NCBI RefSeq assembly: GCF_016862995.1 | Contig: NZ_BOOA01000011.1 | Coordinates: 62,001 to 126,000, forward strand | Direction: 5' to 3' | DNA: 64,000 bases | Source of the DNA: Acrocarpospora phusangensis | GTDB lineage: Bacteria; Actinomycetota; Actinomycetes; Streptosporangiales; Streptosporangiaceae | Shown: one piece after another, positions 54,034-63,853 of the stretch | How the letters are laid out: every line of letters begins with the position of its first letter | How positions within the stretch are numbered: the first letter of the stretch is position 1 | The notes under the pieces: generated by a model | The model's input: the letters and a program-made list of their open reading frames with translations, nothing else | Database searches by the model: none | Told to the model about the DNA's origin: nothing | Program-made: the position numbers and the translations under genes

Positions 54034-55362
54034 GTGGACAGGAGCATCACCGTCGACCGGTTCTCCGTCGACGTCGCCGGCACCACGGAGGATCCCCTGC
54101 GTACCCACACCCACGCGCATGCCCAGATCGCGGACGACGACGGCGTACGCGGCACCGCTCCCGCCAGCGGCCGCATGCGAATCGTGCTCGCCCTGGTGCT
54201 CGCGCCGCTCGCGCTGGCCACCGTGATCGGCCTGGTCCTGCTCTGGCCCGGCCAGGCGGATCGGCCGGCCGCCGGCCCCAGGCCCGCGCCGGCGATCGTT
54301 CATCCCGAGGCGACGGTCCTGGCCATCAGCCCGTACAAGTGCCCAGCCATCAACCAACGCCCCGGTCCCGACAGCCCGCCACGCATGGTCACCTGCGCCA
54401 ACACGGAGGTCCGTGTGGAGACCGGGCCGGACCAGGGCCAGCGCCTCAACGTCGAGGTGCCCGCGGAAAGCTACCGGGCCGGCATGCAGATCGGCGACCG
54501 GATCAGGCTGACCCGCATGTTCGACCACTCGGACGGTCCGGCGGCCTATGCCTTCCACGACTACGCGCGCCAGACCCCGATCGGCGTCCTGGCCATCGGG
54601 TTCGCGGTCGTGGTCGTCGCGGTGGCGCGGCTGCGCGGGCTGGCGGCCCTGCTCGGCCTGGGCCTGGCCGCCCTGGTGCTGCTGGGCTTCATGCTGCCCG
54701 CGCTGCTCGCGGGCGAGTCCCCCCTGCTGGTCGGGCTGGTCGGGTCCTCGGCCATCATGTTCGTCGTGCTCTACCTGGCGCACGGATTCTCGGTCAGGAC
54801 CACGACCGCCCTGGCCGGCACCCTGTTCGGGCTCCTCGCCACGGCCGGGCTCGGCGTCTGGGCGGTGAACGCGGCGCGCCTGACCGGGCTGGCCGACGGC
54901 GAGGGGGTCGCACTCACCGCGCTCAACGGGCGGGTCGATCTGTCCGGGCTCGTCATATGCGGCACCATCGTGGCCGGACTCGGCGTCCTCAACGATGTGA
55001 CGATCACGCAGTCCTCGGCCGTATGGGAGCTGCACGAGCTGTCGCCGGACCGCTCGGCGCGTGAGCTGTTCTCCAGCGCGATGCGCATCGGACGCGACCA
55101 CATCGCCTCCACCGTCTACACGATCGCCTTCGTCTACGCCGGCGCGACCCTGCCGATCCTGCTGCTGATCGACACCTACGGCCGGCCCCTGCTCGACGTG
55201 ATCGGCACCGAGGCGGTGGCCGAGGAGGTGGTGCGCACCCTGGTCGGCTCCATCGGCCTCGTCCTGGCCATCCCCCTCACCACCGCGATCGCGGTCGCGG
55301 TGGTGAAGTCGCCGCTGACCCGCGACCGCACCGAGCCGAGCCCGGCCACGGACCACGCCTGA
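54034..55362 (+). CDS. YibE/F family membrane protein (first of two)
   Basis: A 442-residue protein with an N-terminal helix (VLALVLAPLALATVIGLVLL), an extracytoplasmic OB-like part with two Cys (KCPAINQ, TCANTEVRVETG), and six or seven helices. The YibE/F signature is LGVLNDVTITQSSAVWEL. The cytoplasmic N-terminus has HTHAHAQ, a possible metal site. GTG at 54034 is the apparent start, with a weak Shine-Dalgarno. The family function is unknown; two copies sit side by side here. Confidence 0.87.
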   Translation: MDRSITVDRFSVDVAGTTEDPLRTHTHAHAQIADDDGVRGTAPASGRMRIVLALVLAPLALATVIGLVLLWPGQADRPAAGPRPAPAIVHPEATVLAISPYKCPAINQRPGPDSPPRMVTCANTEVRVETGPDQGQRLNVEVPAESYRAGMQIGDRIRLTRMFDHSDGPAAYAFHDYARQTPIGVLAIGFAVVVVAVARLRGLAALLGLGLAALVLLGFMLPALLAGESPLLVGLVGSSAIMFVVLYLAHGFSVRTTTALAGTLFGLLATAGLGVWAVNAARLTGLADGEGVALTALNGRVDLSGLVICGTIVAGLGVLNDVTITQSSAVWELHELSPDRSARELFSSAMRIGRDHIASTVYTIAFVYAGATLPILLLIDTYGRPLLDVIGTEAVAEEVVRTLVGSIGLVLAIPLTTAIAVAVVKSPLTRDRTEPSPATDHA

Positions 55363-55527
55363 ACCCGTTTGAGCCGGGTGCGTGAGGGAGCGGCGCTGTG
55401 AGACCGTGTCGGCGTCCGGATACGGTGTCCGTCTCGTAGGGACGAGGGCGGTCGCTCGTGGTCCGTCCAGGCTGGTTCCCGTTCGACCCTTCCTTCGCTC
55501 CCGTCAACCGCAGGAAGGCCTGATGCC

Positions 55528-56835
55528 ATGGGCGCCAACCACACCCACGGGCCGGTCGCCCCCGCCTCGCGCGCGGCCCGCTGGGCGAGCCTGGCCGTGA
55601 TCGTGCCCCTGGCCGTGGCCACGCTGGCGGCCGTGTTGTGGATGTGGCCCGGGCAACCGTCCTCCGATCGCACGGAGCAGGGGACTCTCCTGAAGGTGAC
55701 CGGCACGATCGTCGATATCACCCTGAGCCCCTGCCCGGAGGAACCACCGCTTGACGGGCTGCCCTCGGCCGGGCTTCCGCCCGTTGATCCGGCGACCTGC
55801 GGCGATGCCCAGGTCAGGCTGACCAGCGGACAACAGGCCAGGCAGCGAGTCACCGCGCAGCTGCCCAGCGGCCCGGGGTCGCCGGTCTTCGCCGTCGGAG
55901 ACGACATCGTGCTGATCTACACGCCGGTGACCGGGGACAACATCCTGGACGAGCCGCCGTACCGGGTCTCCGACCATGACCGGACCGAACCGCTGCTGCT
56001 GGTCGGGGCGGCCTTCGCGCTCGCGGTGATCGCGTTCGGGCGGTGGCGCGGCGTCACGGCACTGGTGGGCCTGGCCATCACCTTCGTGCTGCTGCTGACG
56101 TTCGTGATCCCCGCGATCCTGGCCGGTCAGCCACCGCTGCTGGTGGCCATCGCCGGATCTGCGGCGATCATGCTCACGGTCCTGTACCTCACCCACGGCT
56201 TCACGGTCATCACCTCGGTGGCGATCGTCGGCACGCTCTGCAGCCTCAGCCTGACCGGTGCGCTGTCGTACGCCGCGATCGGGATCGCCCAGCTCAGCGG
56301 AATCACCGACGGCAGCTCACTCCTCCTGGACATGAGCTACCGCATCAACACGCAAGGGCTGCTGATGGCCAGCATCCTGATCGGCGCCCTGGGAGTGCTG
56401 GACGACGTCACCGTCACCCAGTCGGTCACGGTGGCGGAACTCGCCCGGGTCAACCCCGACTTCGGCTTCCGCGAGCTGTACCGCGCCGCCACGCGCATCG
56501 GACGCGCGCACATCGCCTCGGTGATCAACACCATCATCCTGGCCTATGCGGGCGCGTCCCTGCCGCTGCTGCTGCTCATCAGCGTCGGCAGGGAACCGCT
56601 GGGCGAGGTGCTCACCAATCCGGTGCTGGCGCAGGAGATCGTCCGCAGTGTGGTGGGCACGCTGGGCCTGATCTCCGCCGTGCCCATCACCACCGCCCTG
56701 GCCGTACTGGCCCACAGGCGACAAGCAATCGGCGGGCACGGCGACGAGCCGCCGCCGGCCGTGACCGGCCGCCGCCGTCCGGGCTCAGATCACGGTGGGG
56801 GCGAGCCCGAATCCGCGTTCTGGCAGAGCCGCTAG
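55528..56835 (+). CDS. YibE/F family membrane protein (second of two)
   Basis: A 435-residue paralogue of the preceding gene. It begins GANHTHGPVAPASRAARW (again H-T-H), has a periplasmic segment with CPEE and TCGDAQVRLTSG, and the signature LGVLDDVTVTQSVTVAELAR. The ATG has AGGAAGG upstream. The C-terminal tail is charged and Gly/Pro-rich. A 165-bp gap separates it from the first copy. Confidence 0.88.
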   Translation: MGANHTHGPVAPASRAARWASLAVIVPLAVATLAAVLWMWPGQPSSDRTEQGTLLKVTGTIVDITLSPCPEEPPLDGLPSAGLPPVDPATCGDAQVRLTSGQQARQRVTAQLPSGPGSPVFAVGDDIVLIYTPVTGDNILDEPPYRVSDHDRTEPLLLVGAAFALAVIAFGRWRGVTALVGLAITFVLLLTFVIPAILAGQPPLLVAIAGSAAIMLTVLYLTHGFTVITSVAIVGTLCSLSLTGALSYAAIGIAQLSGITDGSSLLLDMSYRINTQGLLMASILIGALGVLDDVTVTQSVTVAELARVNPDFGFRELYRAATRIGRAHIASVINTIILAYAGASLPLLLLISVGREPLGEVLTNPVLAQEIVRSVVGTLGLISAVPITTALAVLAHRRQAIGGHGDEPPPAVTGRRRPGSDHGGGEPESAFWQSR

Positions 56836-56919
56836 TCCGGCGACTGCTGCCGCACCGGCCCATAGTCGATGGACGGGCCGGCTCGGTGCCGAGCCCTTAA
56901 CAAGATCTTCAGTGCCTTC

Positions 56920-57545
56920 CTAGTTCTCGGCCCTGCCGAGCTTCCAGTAACCCATGAACGCGATGTGCGAACGGTCGATGCCGATCGCGCGTACCAGATG
57001 GCGGCGCAGATCTGTGATCGCGCCCGCCTCGCCCGCCAGCCAGGCGTACAGACCCGTGTCGGCCGGTGGGGGCGGAACCTCCCAGACCAGGTCGGAGCCG
57101 GGCTCGGGCAGGGCGTCGCCGCGGCCCCCCGCTCGTGGCCGTGCGCGGCCGCCCAGGCGCCCGCCCATTCGCGTACGGCCTCGCCGAGCAACTGGCCGTA
57201 ACCCGCATCGGCCGCGCCCTCCCGCGCGAGCCACCTGAGGCTGACGCCCTCGGGAACGCGGAGCGGGAGTGTGTCCCCCAGGCTCGGCACCTCCAGGAAG
57301 GCCGCGCCGCGGGCGTCGGCCGGCAGCGACTCCAGGATCGCCGACACGGCCGGCGTGGCCGTCTCGTCACCGGCGATCAGGACCGTGCCGGGCTTCCATT
57401 CGTAGCCGCCCGCGCTCACGCCGGAAGTCGCGTCCGGGGCGATCACGATCAGCTGGCCGCCCACGCGGGCCCGCTGTCGCCATGCGCGACGAAGTCGACG
57501 ACGAGTGGCGGCGCGATAGGACAACGTGAGATCAGAGCCGAGCAT
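56920..57545 (-). pseudogene. Broken siderophore-interacting protein (SIP) gene
   Basis: Three frames contain successive parts of an SIP-family FAD/NAD(P)H ferric-siderophore reductase. The first reads LVVDFVAHGDSGPAWA (near 57520-57470). The second reads RARVGGQLIVIAPDATSG to [10 protein letters not shown]. The third reads [20 protein letters not shown] to [12 protein letters not shown]. The first break is a small deletion. The second is a G6 tract near 57125 where seven G would restore frame. The N-terminal FAD-binding part, roughly 90 residues, is missing, so the gene is dead even if the tract were an error. Confidence 0.83.
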
Positions 57546-57553
57546 GCCCAAGC

Positions 57554-57573
57554 TATAAGGAGCCTTACCTAAC
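57554..57573 (-). promoter_or_regulatory. Degenerate iron box upstream of the broken SIP gene
   Basis: TTAGGTAAGGCTCCTTATA on the minus strand keeps the left half of the DmdR/IdeR consensus TTAGGTTAGGCTAACCTAA but diverges on the right. It suggests that the SIP gene was once iron-regulated. Confidence 0.5.
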
Positions 57574-57700
57574 AAATTGGGTGGGGGTGTCACCCGCGGC
57601 GCACGGGCTCGAAGTCGGCTTCCCCGAAGGTCGATGTCGCAGCCGTCAGTGGGAATGCCGCGAATCCGAGCGGTGGGGAGAGATAGGGGGCCGGACGGGG

Positions 57701-58333
57701 TCAGTACTGGTTCATCTTGGCGTCCAGGGCGAGTCCCGCGTCGATCATTCTCGCGGAGACGCCCCTGATGCCCATCTGGTCCTTGGCGATACGTCCGAGC
57801 GTGGGCAGACTCTCCCGGTCCGGCCAGGTCTCGGGCTTCCACAGCGACGAGCGCAGGAAGGCCTTCGCGCAGTGCATGAACAGCTCTTCGACCTCGACGA
57901 GGATCGCCAGCCGCGGCCGCTTGCCCCGTACGGACAGGTCATCGAAGAACGGCGCGTCGGACACGAGCGTCGCACGCCCGTTCACGCGCAGGGTCTCGTT
58001 CATGCCCGGCACGATGAACAGCAGCCCGGCACGGGGGTTGCGCAGGATGTTGCGGAGGCTGTCGAGCCTCTGGTTGCCGGGCCGGTCGGCGAGCGCCAGG
58101 CGGTGGTCGTCGAGGACCACCACCGATCCGGCGGGGTCCCCTCGCGGGGAGACGTCGCAGGTTCCGTCCGTGTTCGCAGTGGCCAGCAGGACGAACGGCG
58201 AGTGGGCGATGATCGTGCGCGCGTGTTCGTCGATCCGGGCGATGTCCTTGTCCCAGATGGCCTGCGGCGGCTCCTTCACGATCTTCCGGAGCTCGGCCTC
58301 GCTACTCACCGTACGGATCTCAGAGGGGTCCAT
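57701..58333 (-). CDS. FMN-dependent PPOX-type flavoprotein (MSMEG_1061-like)
   Basis: A 210-residue pyridoxamine-5'-phosphate-oxidase-like protein. It shows [40 protein letters not shown] and LRNPRAGLLFIVPGMNETLRVNG, followed by RGKRPRLAILVEVEELFMHC. The order matches the actinobacterial PPOX subgroup that binds FMN or F420. ATG at 58333 (GTG at 58336 is the alternative). A good iron box lies directly upstream, so it should be induced by iron limitation. Confidence 0.88.
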   Translation of the reverse strand: MDPSEIRTVSSEAELRKIVKEPPQAIWDKDIARIDEHARTIIAHSPFVLLATANTDGTCDVSPRGDPAGSVVVLDDHRLALADRPGNQRLDSLRNILRNPRAGLLFIVPGMNETLRVNGRATLVSDAPFFDDLSVRGKRPRLAILVEVEELFMHCAKAFLRSSLWKPETWPDRESLPTLGRIAKDQMGIRGVSARMIDAGLALDAKMNQY

Positions 58334-58341
58334 CACGCAAA

Positions 58342-58362
58342 TATAAGGTAAGCCTAACCTGA
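58342..58362 (-). promoter_or_regulatory. DmdR/IdeR-type iron box
   Basis: TAAGGTAAGCCTAACCTGA (plus-strand reading) matches the palindromic consensus TTAGGTTAGCCTAACCTAA at about 15-16 of 19 positions. It lies 9-30 bp ahead of the PPOX start. Fe2+-loaded DmdR/IdeR would repress from here. Confidence 0.75.
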
Positions 58363-58405
58363 CTGTCTCCCGTCGTCGGGGCGGCGCCCGGCGCTCTCCC
58401 CGGGC

Positions 58406-58621
58406 GTGCTGATCCTGGTCACCGCGGCCACCCTGCTCATCGCCTACTTCGTCCCGCTGTTCGCCATCACTCTCGGCGTCTTCCTCGCCGCCGACGTCCT
58501 GCTTGAGCGCCGCAGGACGACCCGGCAGGAGCCGGCCCTTCCCACGACCCTCGATCAGAGCGCGTCCGCGCCGCCCGCGGAGGACACCGTCCAGGTCACC
58601 TCGGGCAGCACCACTTCCTGA
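58406..58621 (+). CDS. Small single-span membrane protein, possibly a PepSY-protein remnant
   Basis: A 71-residue frame from a GTG. It has one strong helix (LVTAATLLIAYFVPLFAITL then GVFLAADVLLERRR) and a Ser/Thr/Pro-rich tail. The helix plus VPLFAIT...DVLLERRR looks like the last segment of PepSY-type membrane proteins that accompany iron genes. No Shine-Dalgarno is obvious. It may be an independent small protein or the C-terminus of a deleted gene. Confidence 0.4.
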   Translation: MLILVTAATLLIAYFVPLFAITLGVFLAADVLLERRRTTRQEPALPTTLDQSASAPPAEDTVQVTSGSTTS

Positions 58622-58658
58622 CCTCGCGCCGGCGTCCCCGCCGGACCTCCGGGCGAAA

Positions 58659-58694
58659 TCCCACGCGCCGCGGATATCACGACGGCGCGTGGGA
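58659..58694. terminator. Hairpin terminator
   Basis: TCCCACGCGCCG and CGGCGCGTGGGA form a perfect 12-bp stem with a 12-nt loop just after the small membrane-protein frame. No other gene feature lies in 58622-58819. Confidence 0.65.
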
Positions 58695-58819
58695 CTCGTT
58701 CGGGAAGACCGCGGCCGCGCGGGTGGTCACACCTGATCCCTGACGCCCGCAGCGAGACGTCCGCTCACCCGTGTACGCGGCACCTACGGCCGCGCCGCGG
58801 ATCATTTCGGCGATGACGC

Positions 58820-59005
58820 CTACCAGAAGCCGGGCAGACCCGGGCGATGGGGCCGCCGGTAGATCATCAGAGCGATCAGGCCGGTGACGATCATGCCCGC
58901 CACGCTCCCGGCCACCACACCGGCCCAGCCGGCCACGGCCCAGCCGACGACCCCCCACGACACCGGTACGAGCGACACGGTGGTGATCTCCACGAGACGG
59001 TCCAT
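58820..59005 (-). CDS. Small two-helix membrane protein downstream of copA
   Basis: A 61-residue protein (MDRLVEITTVSLVPVSWGVV ... VAGMIVTGLIALMIYRRP) with two membrane helices. The ATG at 59005 has a GGAG 10 nt upstream; an in-frame ATG at 59041 is also possible. It is same-strand and about 150 bp after the copper ATPase gene. No family is recognised. Composition and codon use look natural, so it is listed as a hypothetical gene. Confidence 0.45.
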   Translation of the reverse strand: MDRLVEITTVSLVPVSWGVVGWAVAGWAGVVAGSVAGMIVTGLIALMIYRRPHRPGLPGFW

Positions 59006-59152
59006 GGTCAGGACGCTCCGGCCTTGTCCGGCCCGGGCCATCGGATACAGCTCCACGACGCCCTCCACCGCTCCGTTCGACCTGAACGTTTCAAGAAAGC
59101 GCGGAAACCGCAAGGAAGCAGGACTAACGGAACCATCACAACTAGCCAGGAA

Positions 59153-61339
59153 CTAGCGGAAGCGGCGCAGGCGCAGGCTGTTGGTGACCACGAAGACGCT
59201 GGACAGGGCCATGGCCGCACCCGCGATCATCGGGTGAAGCAGGCCCGCCGCGGCCAGCGGGAGCGCCGCGACGTTGTAGGCGAAGGCCCAGAACAGGTTG
59301 CCCTTGATGGTCGCCAGCGTGCGCCGCGCGAGCCGGATCGCGTCCCCGGCCGCGCGCAGGTCGCCGCGGACCAGCGTCAAGTCGGACGCCTGGATCGCGG
59401 CGTCGGTGCCCGTGCCCAGGGAGATGCCGAGATCGGCCTGGGCGAGCGCGGCAGCGTCGTTGACGCCGTCGCCGACCATGGCGACCACCCGCCCCTGGCG
59501 TTGCAGATCGCGGATCACCTCGACCTTGCCCTCCGGCAGCACTCCGGCGATCACGCGGTCGATGCCCACCTGGCCCGCGACGGCCTCCGCGACGGCGGGA
59601 TGATCCCCGGTCAGCAGCACCGGCGACAAGCCCAGATCCTTCAATTCCCGTACGGCCCGCGCCGAGGTCGGTTTGACGGCGTCGGCGACCACCAGCACCC
59701 CCCGGGCCAGGCCGTCCCACCCGGTGACCACCGCCGTGGACCCGGCCGACTCCGCCTCGGCGAGCGCCTTCTCCAAGGTGGCGGGCAGCGGTCCCCACCG
59801 CTCTTCCACCAGACCGGGACGTCCGGCCAGCACCGCCCTGCCCGCCACCCGGCCCTGGACTCCGAGCCCGGGGAGGGCCGTGAACTCCGCCACGGCCAGC
59901 GGGGAGCGGGCGGCATCGGCGATCGCCCGCCCGATGGGGTGTTCGGAGGCGCGCTCCAACGCGCCGGCCAGCCGGAGGATCTCCCCGGGGTCCTCCTCGT
60001 CGGCGGGCACCACCCGGACGAGGGTCATCCGCCCCTCGGTCACCGTACCCGTCTTGTCGAGCACCACGGTGTCGATCCGGCGAGTCCGCTCCAACGCCTC
60101 AGGGCCCTTGACCAGGATCCCCAGCTGGGCCCCCCGGCCCGTGCCGACCAGCAGCGCGGTCGGGGTGGCCAGACCGAGCGCGCACGGGCACGCGATGATC
60201 AGGACCGTGATGGCCGCCCGGACGCCCGCGGCGGGATCGGCGCCGAGCAGCAGCCAGAGCGCGAGTGTGGCGGCCGCGAGCGCGATGACCGCGGGCACGA
60301 AGACCGCCGAGACGCGGTCGGCCAGCCGTTGCACCCGCGCCTTGCCCGACTGGGCCGCCTCCACCAGCCGGGCGATCTGCGCCAGCCGGGTGTCTCCGCC
60401 CACCTGGGTGGCGCGTACCACCAGCCGGCCGCCCGCGTTGACGGTGGCGCCGACGACCCGGTCCCCCACGCCGACCTCCACCGGCACCGGTTCCCCGGTG
60501 AGCAGGCTGGTGTCCACGGCCGAGGCGCCCTCGGTCACCACGCCGTCGGTGGCGATCTTCTCGCCTGGCCGTACCACGAACAGGTCGCCCACGGTGATCC
60601 GGTCGGCGGGCACCCGGACCTCCTCGCCTTCCCTGAGCAGGGCGACCTCCTTGGCGCCCAGGTCCAGCAACGCGCGCAGCGCGGCGCCGGCACGGCGTTT
60701 GGCCCGGGCCTCCAGGTAGCGGCCGGTCAGGATGAACACGGTCACTCCGGCGGCGACCTCGAAATACACCAGGGGATGCCCGGAGGCCGCCTGCCCGCCG
60801 TGATGCCCGGCCGCCGGCGAGAGCTGCGCCGAGAGCAGTTCCCAGAGCGACCAGCAGAGCGCCACCAGGGTGCCCAGCGACACCAGCGTGTCCATCGTGG
60901 CCGTGCCCTGCCGGAGATTGGCCCAGGCGGCCCGGTGGAACGGCCATCCGCCGTAGACCACGATCGGCAGGGTGAACGCCAGGCTGACCCACTCCCACCC
61001 GGTGATCCACAGCGCCGGGACCATGGCGGGAACGATCACGCTGATGGCACAGCCCGCGGAGACGACCAGCCGCTCCTCCAGCGCCCACAGGGCGTGCCGC
61101 TCGTCCGGCGGCCGATCGCGCGGCAGTTCGGCGGTGTACCCGGCGCGCTCCACCTCCGCCACCAGGACCGCGGGGTCGAGTCCCGCGGGGTGGGTGACGC
61201 TCGCCTTCTCGGTCGCGTAGTTGACCGACACGCTCACGCCGTCGAGCTTGTTCAGCTTCCGCTCGATCCGGCCCGCGCACGCGGCGCAGGTCATGCCGCC
61301 GATGGAGAGCTCGGTGGTCGTGAGAATCGGGGTCCCCAT
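59153..61339 (-). CDS. copA: Copper-exporting P1B-type ATPase
   Basis: A 728-residue P1B ATPase. An N-terminal heavy-metal domain has [14 protein letters not shown] (Cys18, Cys21). The membrane metal site is [13 protein letters not shown]. Phosphorylation is at [11 protein letters not shown], with TGEPVP, HP in SEHPIGRA and the hinge [14 protein letters not shown]. It pumps Cu+ out of the cytoplasm. The ATG at 61339 has GAGGAC upstream; longer in-frame starts add only a disordered leader. copZ lies divergently 1.1 kb away. Confidence 0.93.
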   Translation of the reverse strand: MGTPILTTTELSIGGMTCAACAGRIERKLNKLDGVSVSVNYATEKASVTHPAGLDPAVLVAEVERAGYTAELPRDRPPDERHALWALEERLVVSAGCAISVIVPAMVPALWITGWEWVSLAFTLPIVVYGGWPFHRAAWANLRQGTATMDTLVSLGTLVALCWSLWELLSAQLSPAAGHHGGQAASGHPLVYFEVAAGVTVFILTGRYLEARAKRRAGAALRALLDLGAKEVALLREGEEVRVPADRITVGDLFVVRPGEKIATDGVVTEGASAVDTSLLTGEPVPVEVGVGDRVVGATVNAGGRLVVRATQVGGDTRLAQIARLVEAAQSGKARVQRLADRVSAVFVPAVIALAAATLALWLLLGADPAAGVRAAITVLIIACPCALGLATPTALLVGTGRGAQLGILVKGPEALERTRRIDTVVLDKTGTVTEGRMTLVRVVPADEEDPGEILRLAGALERASEHPIGRAIADAARSPLAVAEFTALPGLGVQGRVAGRAVLAGRPGLVEERWGPLPATLEKALAEAESAGSTAVVTGWDGLARGVLVVADAVKPTSARAVRELKDLGLSPVLLTGDHPAVAEAVAGQVGIDRVIAGVLPEGKVEVIRDLQRQGRVVAMVGDGVNDAAALAQADLGISLGTGTDAAIQASDLTLVRGDLRAAGDAIRLARRTLATIKGNLFWAFAYNVAALPLAAAGLLHPMIAGAAMALSSVFVVTNSLRLRRFR

Positions 61340-61601
61340 CGATGTCCTCATCAAAAGACCGGTACTACCTGCGTGATGTCTCTCAGGACAGGCTGAATCC
61401 CGTTTCGCGCTCATGCGTTCTCCGTGGGCCAGGTTCTCCACCGTCACCGCCAGTTACGGCCGGTCAGGTGAACGGGTTCATTCCTGGTTCGACAGCCCCA
61501 CTCGGTGCGTCACGATCATTGGTCGGGTGGGCGTCGCGAAAAGTTCCCGTGAATTCCCCCCTCGGATCTCGTACGGCCTCCTGGTCGGATGGGTGACCGG
61601 A

Positions 61602-62138
61602 CTACTGGGCTCGGGAGCGGCGGAGGCCGAGGATGCCGACGCCGACGCCGACGATCCCGACCGCGATGCCCACACCGGCCAGAAGTCTGGCGGTGCCGTC
61701 GGCCGTGCCTGCCGATGAAGCGGCCGAGCTCCCATGGCCGGCGGCGGAGGCCGTCGGCGCCGCCGAGGCGGGAGCGGCGGCCGGGGTGGTGGCCGCGGTG
61801 CCGTGGTGGCCGCCCTCGCCCGCCGGCTCGACGAGTTTGAGCGTGGGAGCGGGGTGCTCCGGCTCGCTGCCGTCCGCGGCGGGCGGGTCGGCCCACGTGA
61901 CGACTTCTCCGCTGGAATAGGTCTGCCGGGTGGGGTGGGAAAGGTGACCTCGAGTTGGGTGGTGGACGCGTCGTCCGCTCGTTCGGGACCCGAAAGGCGA
62001 TCTTCGTGAAACCGCCCTTCTCCGCGGTTCCCGGCTGGATCGTGACATGCGCCAGCGCCGGTACGGCCAAGCCCAGGACCGCGGCGAAAGCAGCGGCGAC
62101 GACGATGCCGGTACGGCGACCGGCCGTTGAGACGGACA
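61602..62138 (-). pseudogene. Broken YcnI-family (DUF1775) gene
   Basis: The ATG at 62138 begins a signal peptide (AAAFAAVLGLAVPALA) and AHVTIQPGTAEKGGFTKIAF, the start of a YcnI domain. After RVPNER one G appears lost; the next frame reads DDASTTQLEVTFPT. Soon after it jumps to a third frame with QTYSSGEVVTWADPPAADGS, the C-terminal part, followed by the anchor helix LLAGVGIAVGIVGVGVGILG. Roughly 80 residues of the domain core are deleted. Intact YcnI genes exist at 29414 and 31713. Confidence 0.83.
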
Positions 62139-62415
62139 TGAGGATCTCCACTTGGTGAGGAATGCCGGAACCCCGGGCACGTGCTCGGGTGCGGTTCAGA
62201 AACCGGCCGGAAACGGAAGGCCACGCCGTGGAAAGGCGTACAGGAGCAGGCCGGGGCGGCGCCATGAACAGGAATGAACACTCATGGGCCGCTGCCGTTC
62301 AACCGCCCCGCAGGCGTTTGGGCGGGAACTTCCGCCGCGCGGTGCGCGACTACTGAACGAACGTGGTCGCGGCAGCGTATCTCTCCGCGACATCTCGACA
62401 ACGGGAAGGGAATCC

Positions 62416-62619
62416 ATGAACGCCCAGATCTTCCAGGTCACCGGGATGAACTGCGGTCACTGCGCCGACAGCGTCACCAAGTCGGTCACGGCCGTCGCCG
62501 GTGTGGACGAGGTCACGGTCGATCTGCCGACCGGGCGGCTGACGGTCAGCGGCCAGGGGCCGGTCGACGAGGACGGGGTCAGGCGCGCGGTGACCGAAGC
62601 CGGCTTCGCGGTCGCCTGA
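62416..62619 (+). CDS. copZ: Copper chaperone CopZ (heavy-metal-associated domain protein)
   Basis: A 67-residue single HMA domain. FQVTGMNCGHCADSVTKSV carries the M-x-C-x-x-C copper site (Cys14, Cys17 by count). It continues with the ferredoxin-like fold VDEVTVDLPTGRLTV and EAGFAVA. The ATG at 62416 has GGGAAGGGA upstream and matches the domain edge. It delivers Cu+ to the ATPase at 59153 and is transcribed away from it. Confidence 0.9.
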   Translation: MNAQIFQVTGMNCGHCADSVTKSVTAVAGVDEVTVDLPTGRLTVSGQGPVDEDGVRRAVTEAGFAVA

Positions 62620-62682
62620 GGCCGCCGGGTGGGGCGCGTCCTCGTTGCGGGCGACAGCCTCCGCCGGTACGGCTTCCGGCCC

Positions 62683-63747
62683 TCACCGCAGGAGCCGCCG
62701 GGCCACGGACGCCACATGCAGTTCGTCGGGGCCGTCGAGGATGCGCGCGGTCCGGCCGGTCCGGAAGATCGCCGGAAGCGGGGTGTCAGGACCGAGACCG
62801 GCGGCGCCGTGAACCTGGACGGCGGCGTCGGCCACCTGGCTCAGCATGCGAGCGGCCGCCACCTTGGCCAGGCCGATCTCGGTCGCGGCGTCCCGGCCGC
62901 CGGCGAGCAGGGCCGCGGCGTCGTACACCAGCGGACGGCACTGCCGGATGGCCAGCAGCGACTCGAAGACCATCTGCTGGACGAGCTGGAAGTCGGCCAG
63001 CCGACCGGCTCGTGAGGGCCGGGCGCGGGCCCGGTCACGCATGAGCGTGAACGCGTGCTGGGCCTGGCCGAGCCAGTTCAGGCAGCGCAGCACCCGGCCC
63101 AGCCGGACCCTGCGGCCGATCAGCCGCAGTCCTTCGCCCTCGGCGCCGAGAAGCCGGGCGGGGGCGTCGTCGAAGGTGACTTCCCACTGGCCGCCCGCGC
63201 CGAGCACGGCGAGTTCGCGTTCGGTCTGGAAGGCTTCGCTGAGCAGCAGGGACAGCCCGTCGCCGGTGCGGGCCAGCACGTAGGCCAGATCGGCCCGGTC
63301 AGCTCCGGAGACGAACCATTTCCGGCCGGTGACCCGCCATGTTCCGTCCGTGTCCCGGTACGCCTTGGTGGTGGTGAAGGACGGGTCGGAGCCGGGGGCG
63401 TCCGGTTCGGTCATCGCGTTGCACGTGGTCAGCAGACCGCGGGCGACGTCCTCCCGGACCGGATCGTCTTCCGGGAGAACGGCCAGGTCCAGCAGAGCCG
63501 CGGAGCCGAACACGTAGGGGCCGTGCTCTCCCTCGACCTCGGCGATGTGCGCCCACTCGCGCAAGGGAAGGCCGAGACCTCCGTACCGACCGGGGAGGGC
63601 CAGGCCGTAGAGGCCTTCGGCTCGGGCGGCCTCCCGGAGCGCGGCGAGATCCGGCGAGGCGGCGAAGGCGGACACCCGTTCACGCAGCGCGGCCAGATGG
63701 GGCGGGCACGTGGGCGGCCCCCACAACCACTCGACCTGTGCAGACAT
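62683..63747 (-). CDS. Acyl-CoA dehydrogenase family protein
   Basis: A 354-residue flavoprotein. Family blocks are EGLYGLALPGRYGGLGLPLR, CNAMTEPDAPGSDPSFTTT with FAD contacts, WRVTGRKWFVSGADRADLAY, and the C-terminal QVHGAAGLGPDTPLPAIFRT plus ARILDGPDELHVASVARRLL. This end is shared with 'ACAD10/11-like' dehydrogenases. The ATG at 63747 has GGAG upstream; the ATG 3 bp earlier is equivalent. The substrate is unknown. The gene is divergent from the partial gene at the window end. Confidence 0.9.
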   Translation of the reverse strand: MSAQVEWLWGPPTCPPHLAALRERVSAFAASPDLAALREAARAEGLYGLALPGRYGGLGLPLREWAHIAEVEGEHGPYVFGSAALLDLAVLPEDDPVREDVARGLLTTCNAMTEPDAPGSDPSFTTTKAYRDTDGTWRVTGRKWFVSGADRADLAYVLARTGDGLSLLLSEAFQTERELAVLGAGGQWEVTFDDAPARLLGAEGEGLRLIGRRVRLGRVLRCLNWLGQAQHAFTLMRDRARARPSRAGRLADFQLVQQMVFESLLAIRQCRPLVYDAAALLAGGRDAATEIGLAKVAAARMLSQVADAAVQVHGAAGLGPDTPLPAIFRTGRTARILDGPDELHVASVARRLLR

Positions 63748-63853
63748 CATCACTCCGGTTCTGTTGGGAACCAATCGCGTAGTTCGTCCGACTCCCTGCA
63801 CTGAGACAGGTCGTCCGCCGGTGCCCGCGGGTTCCCGGCGCGGGAGGGAGAAC

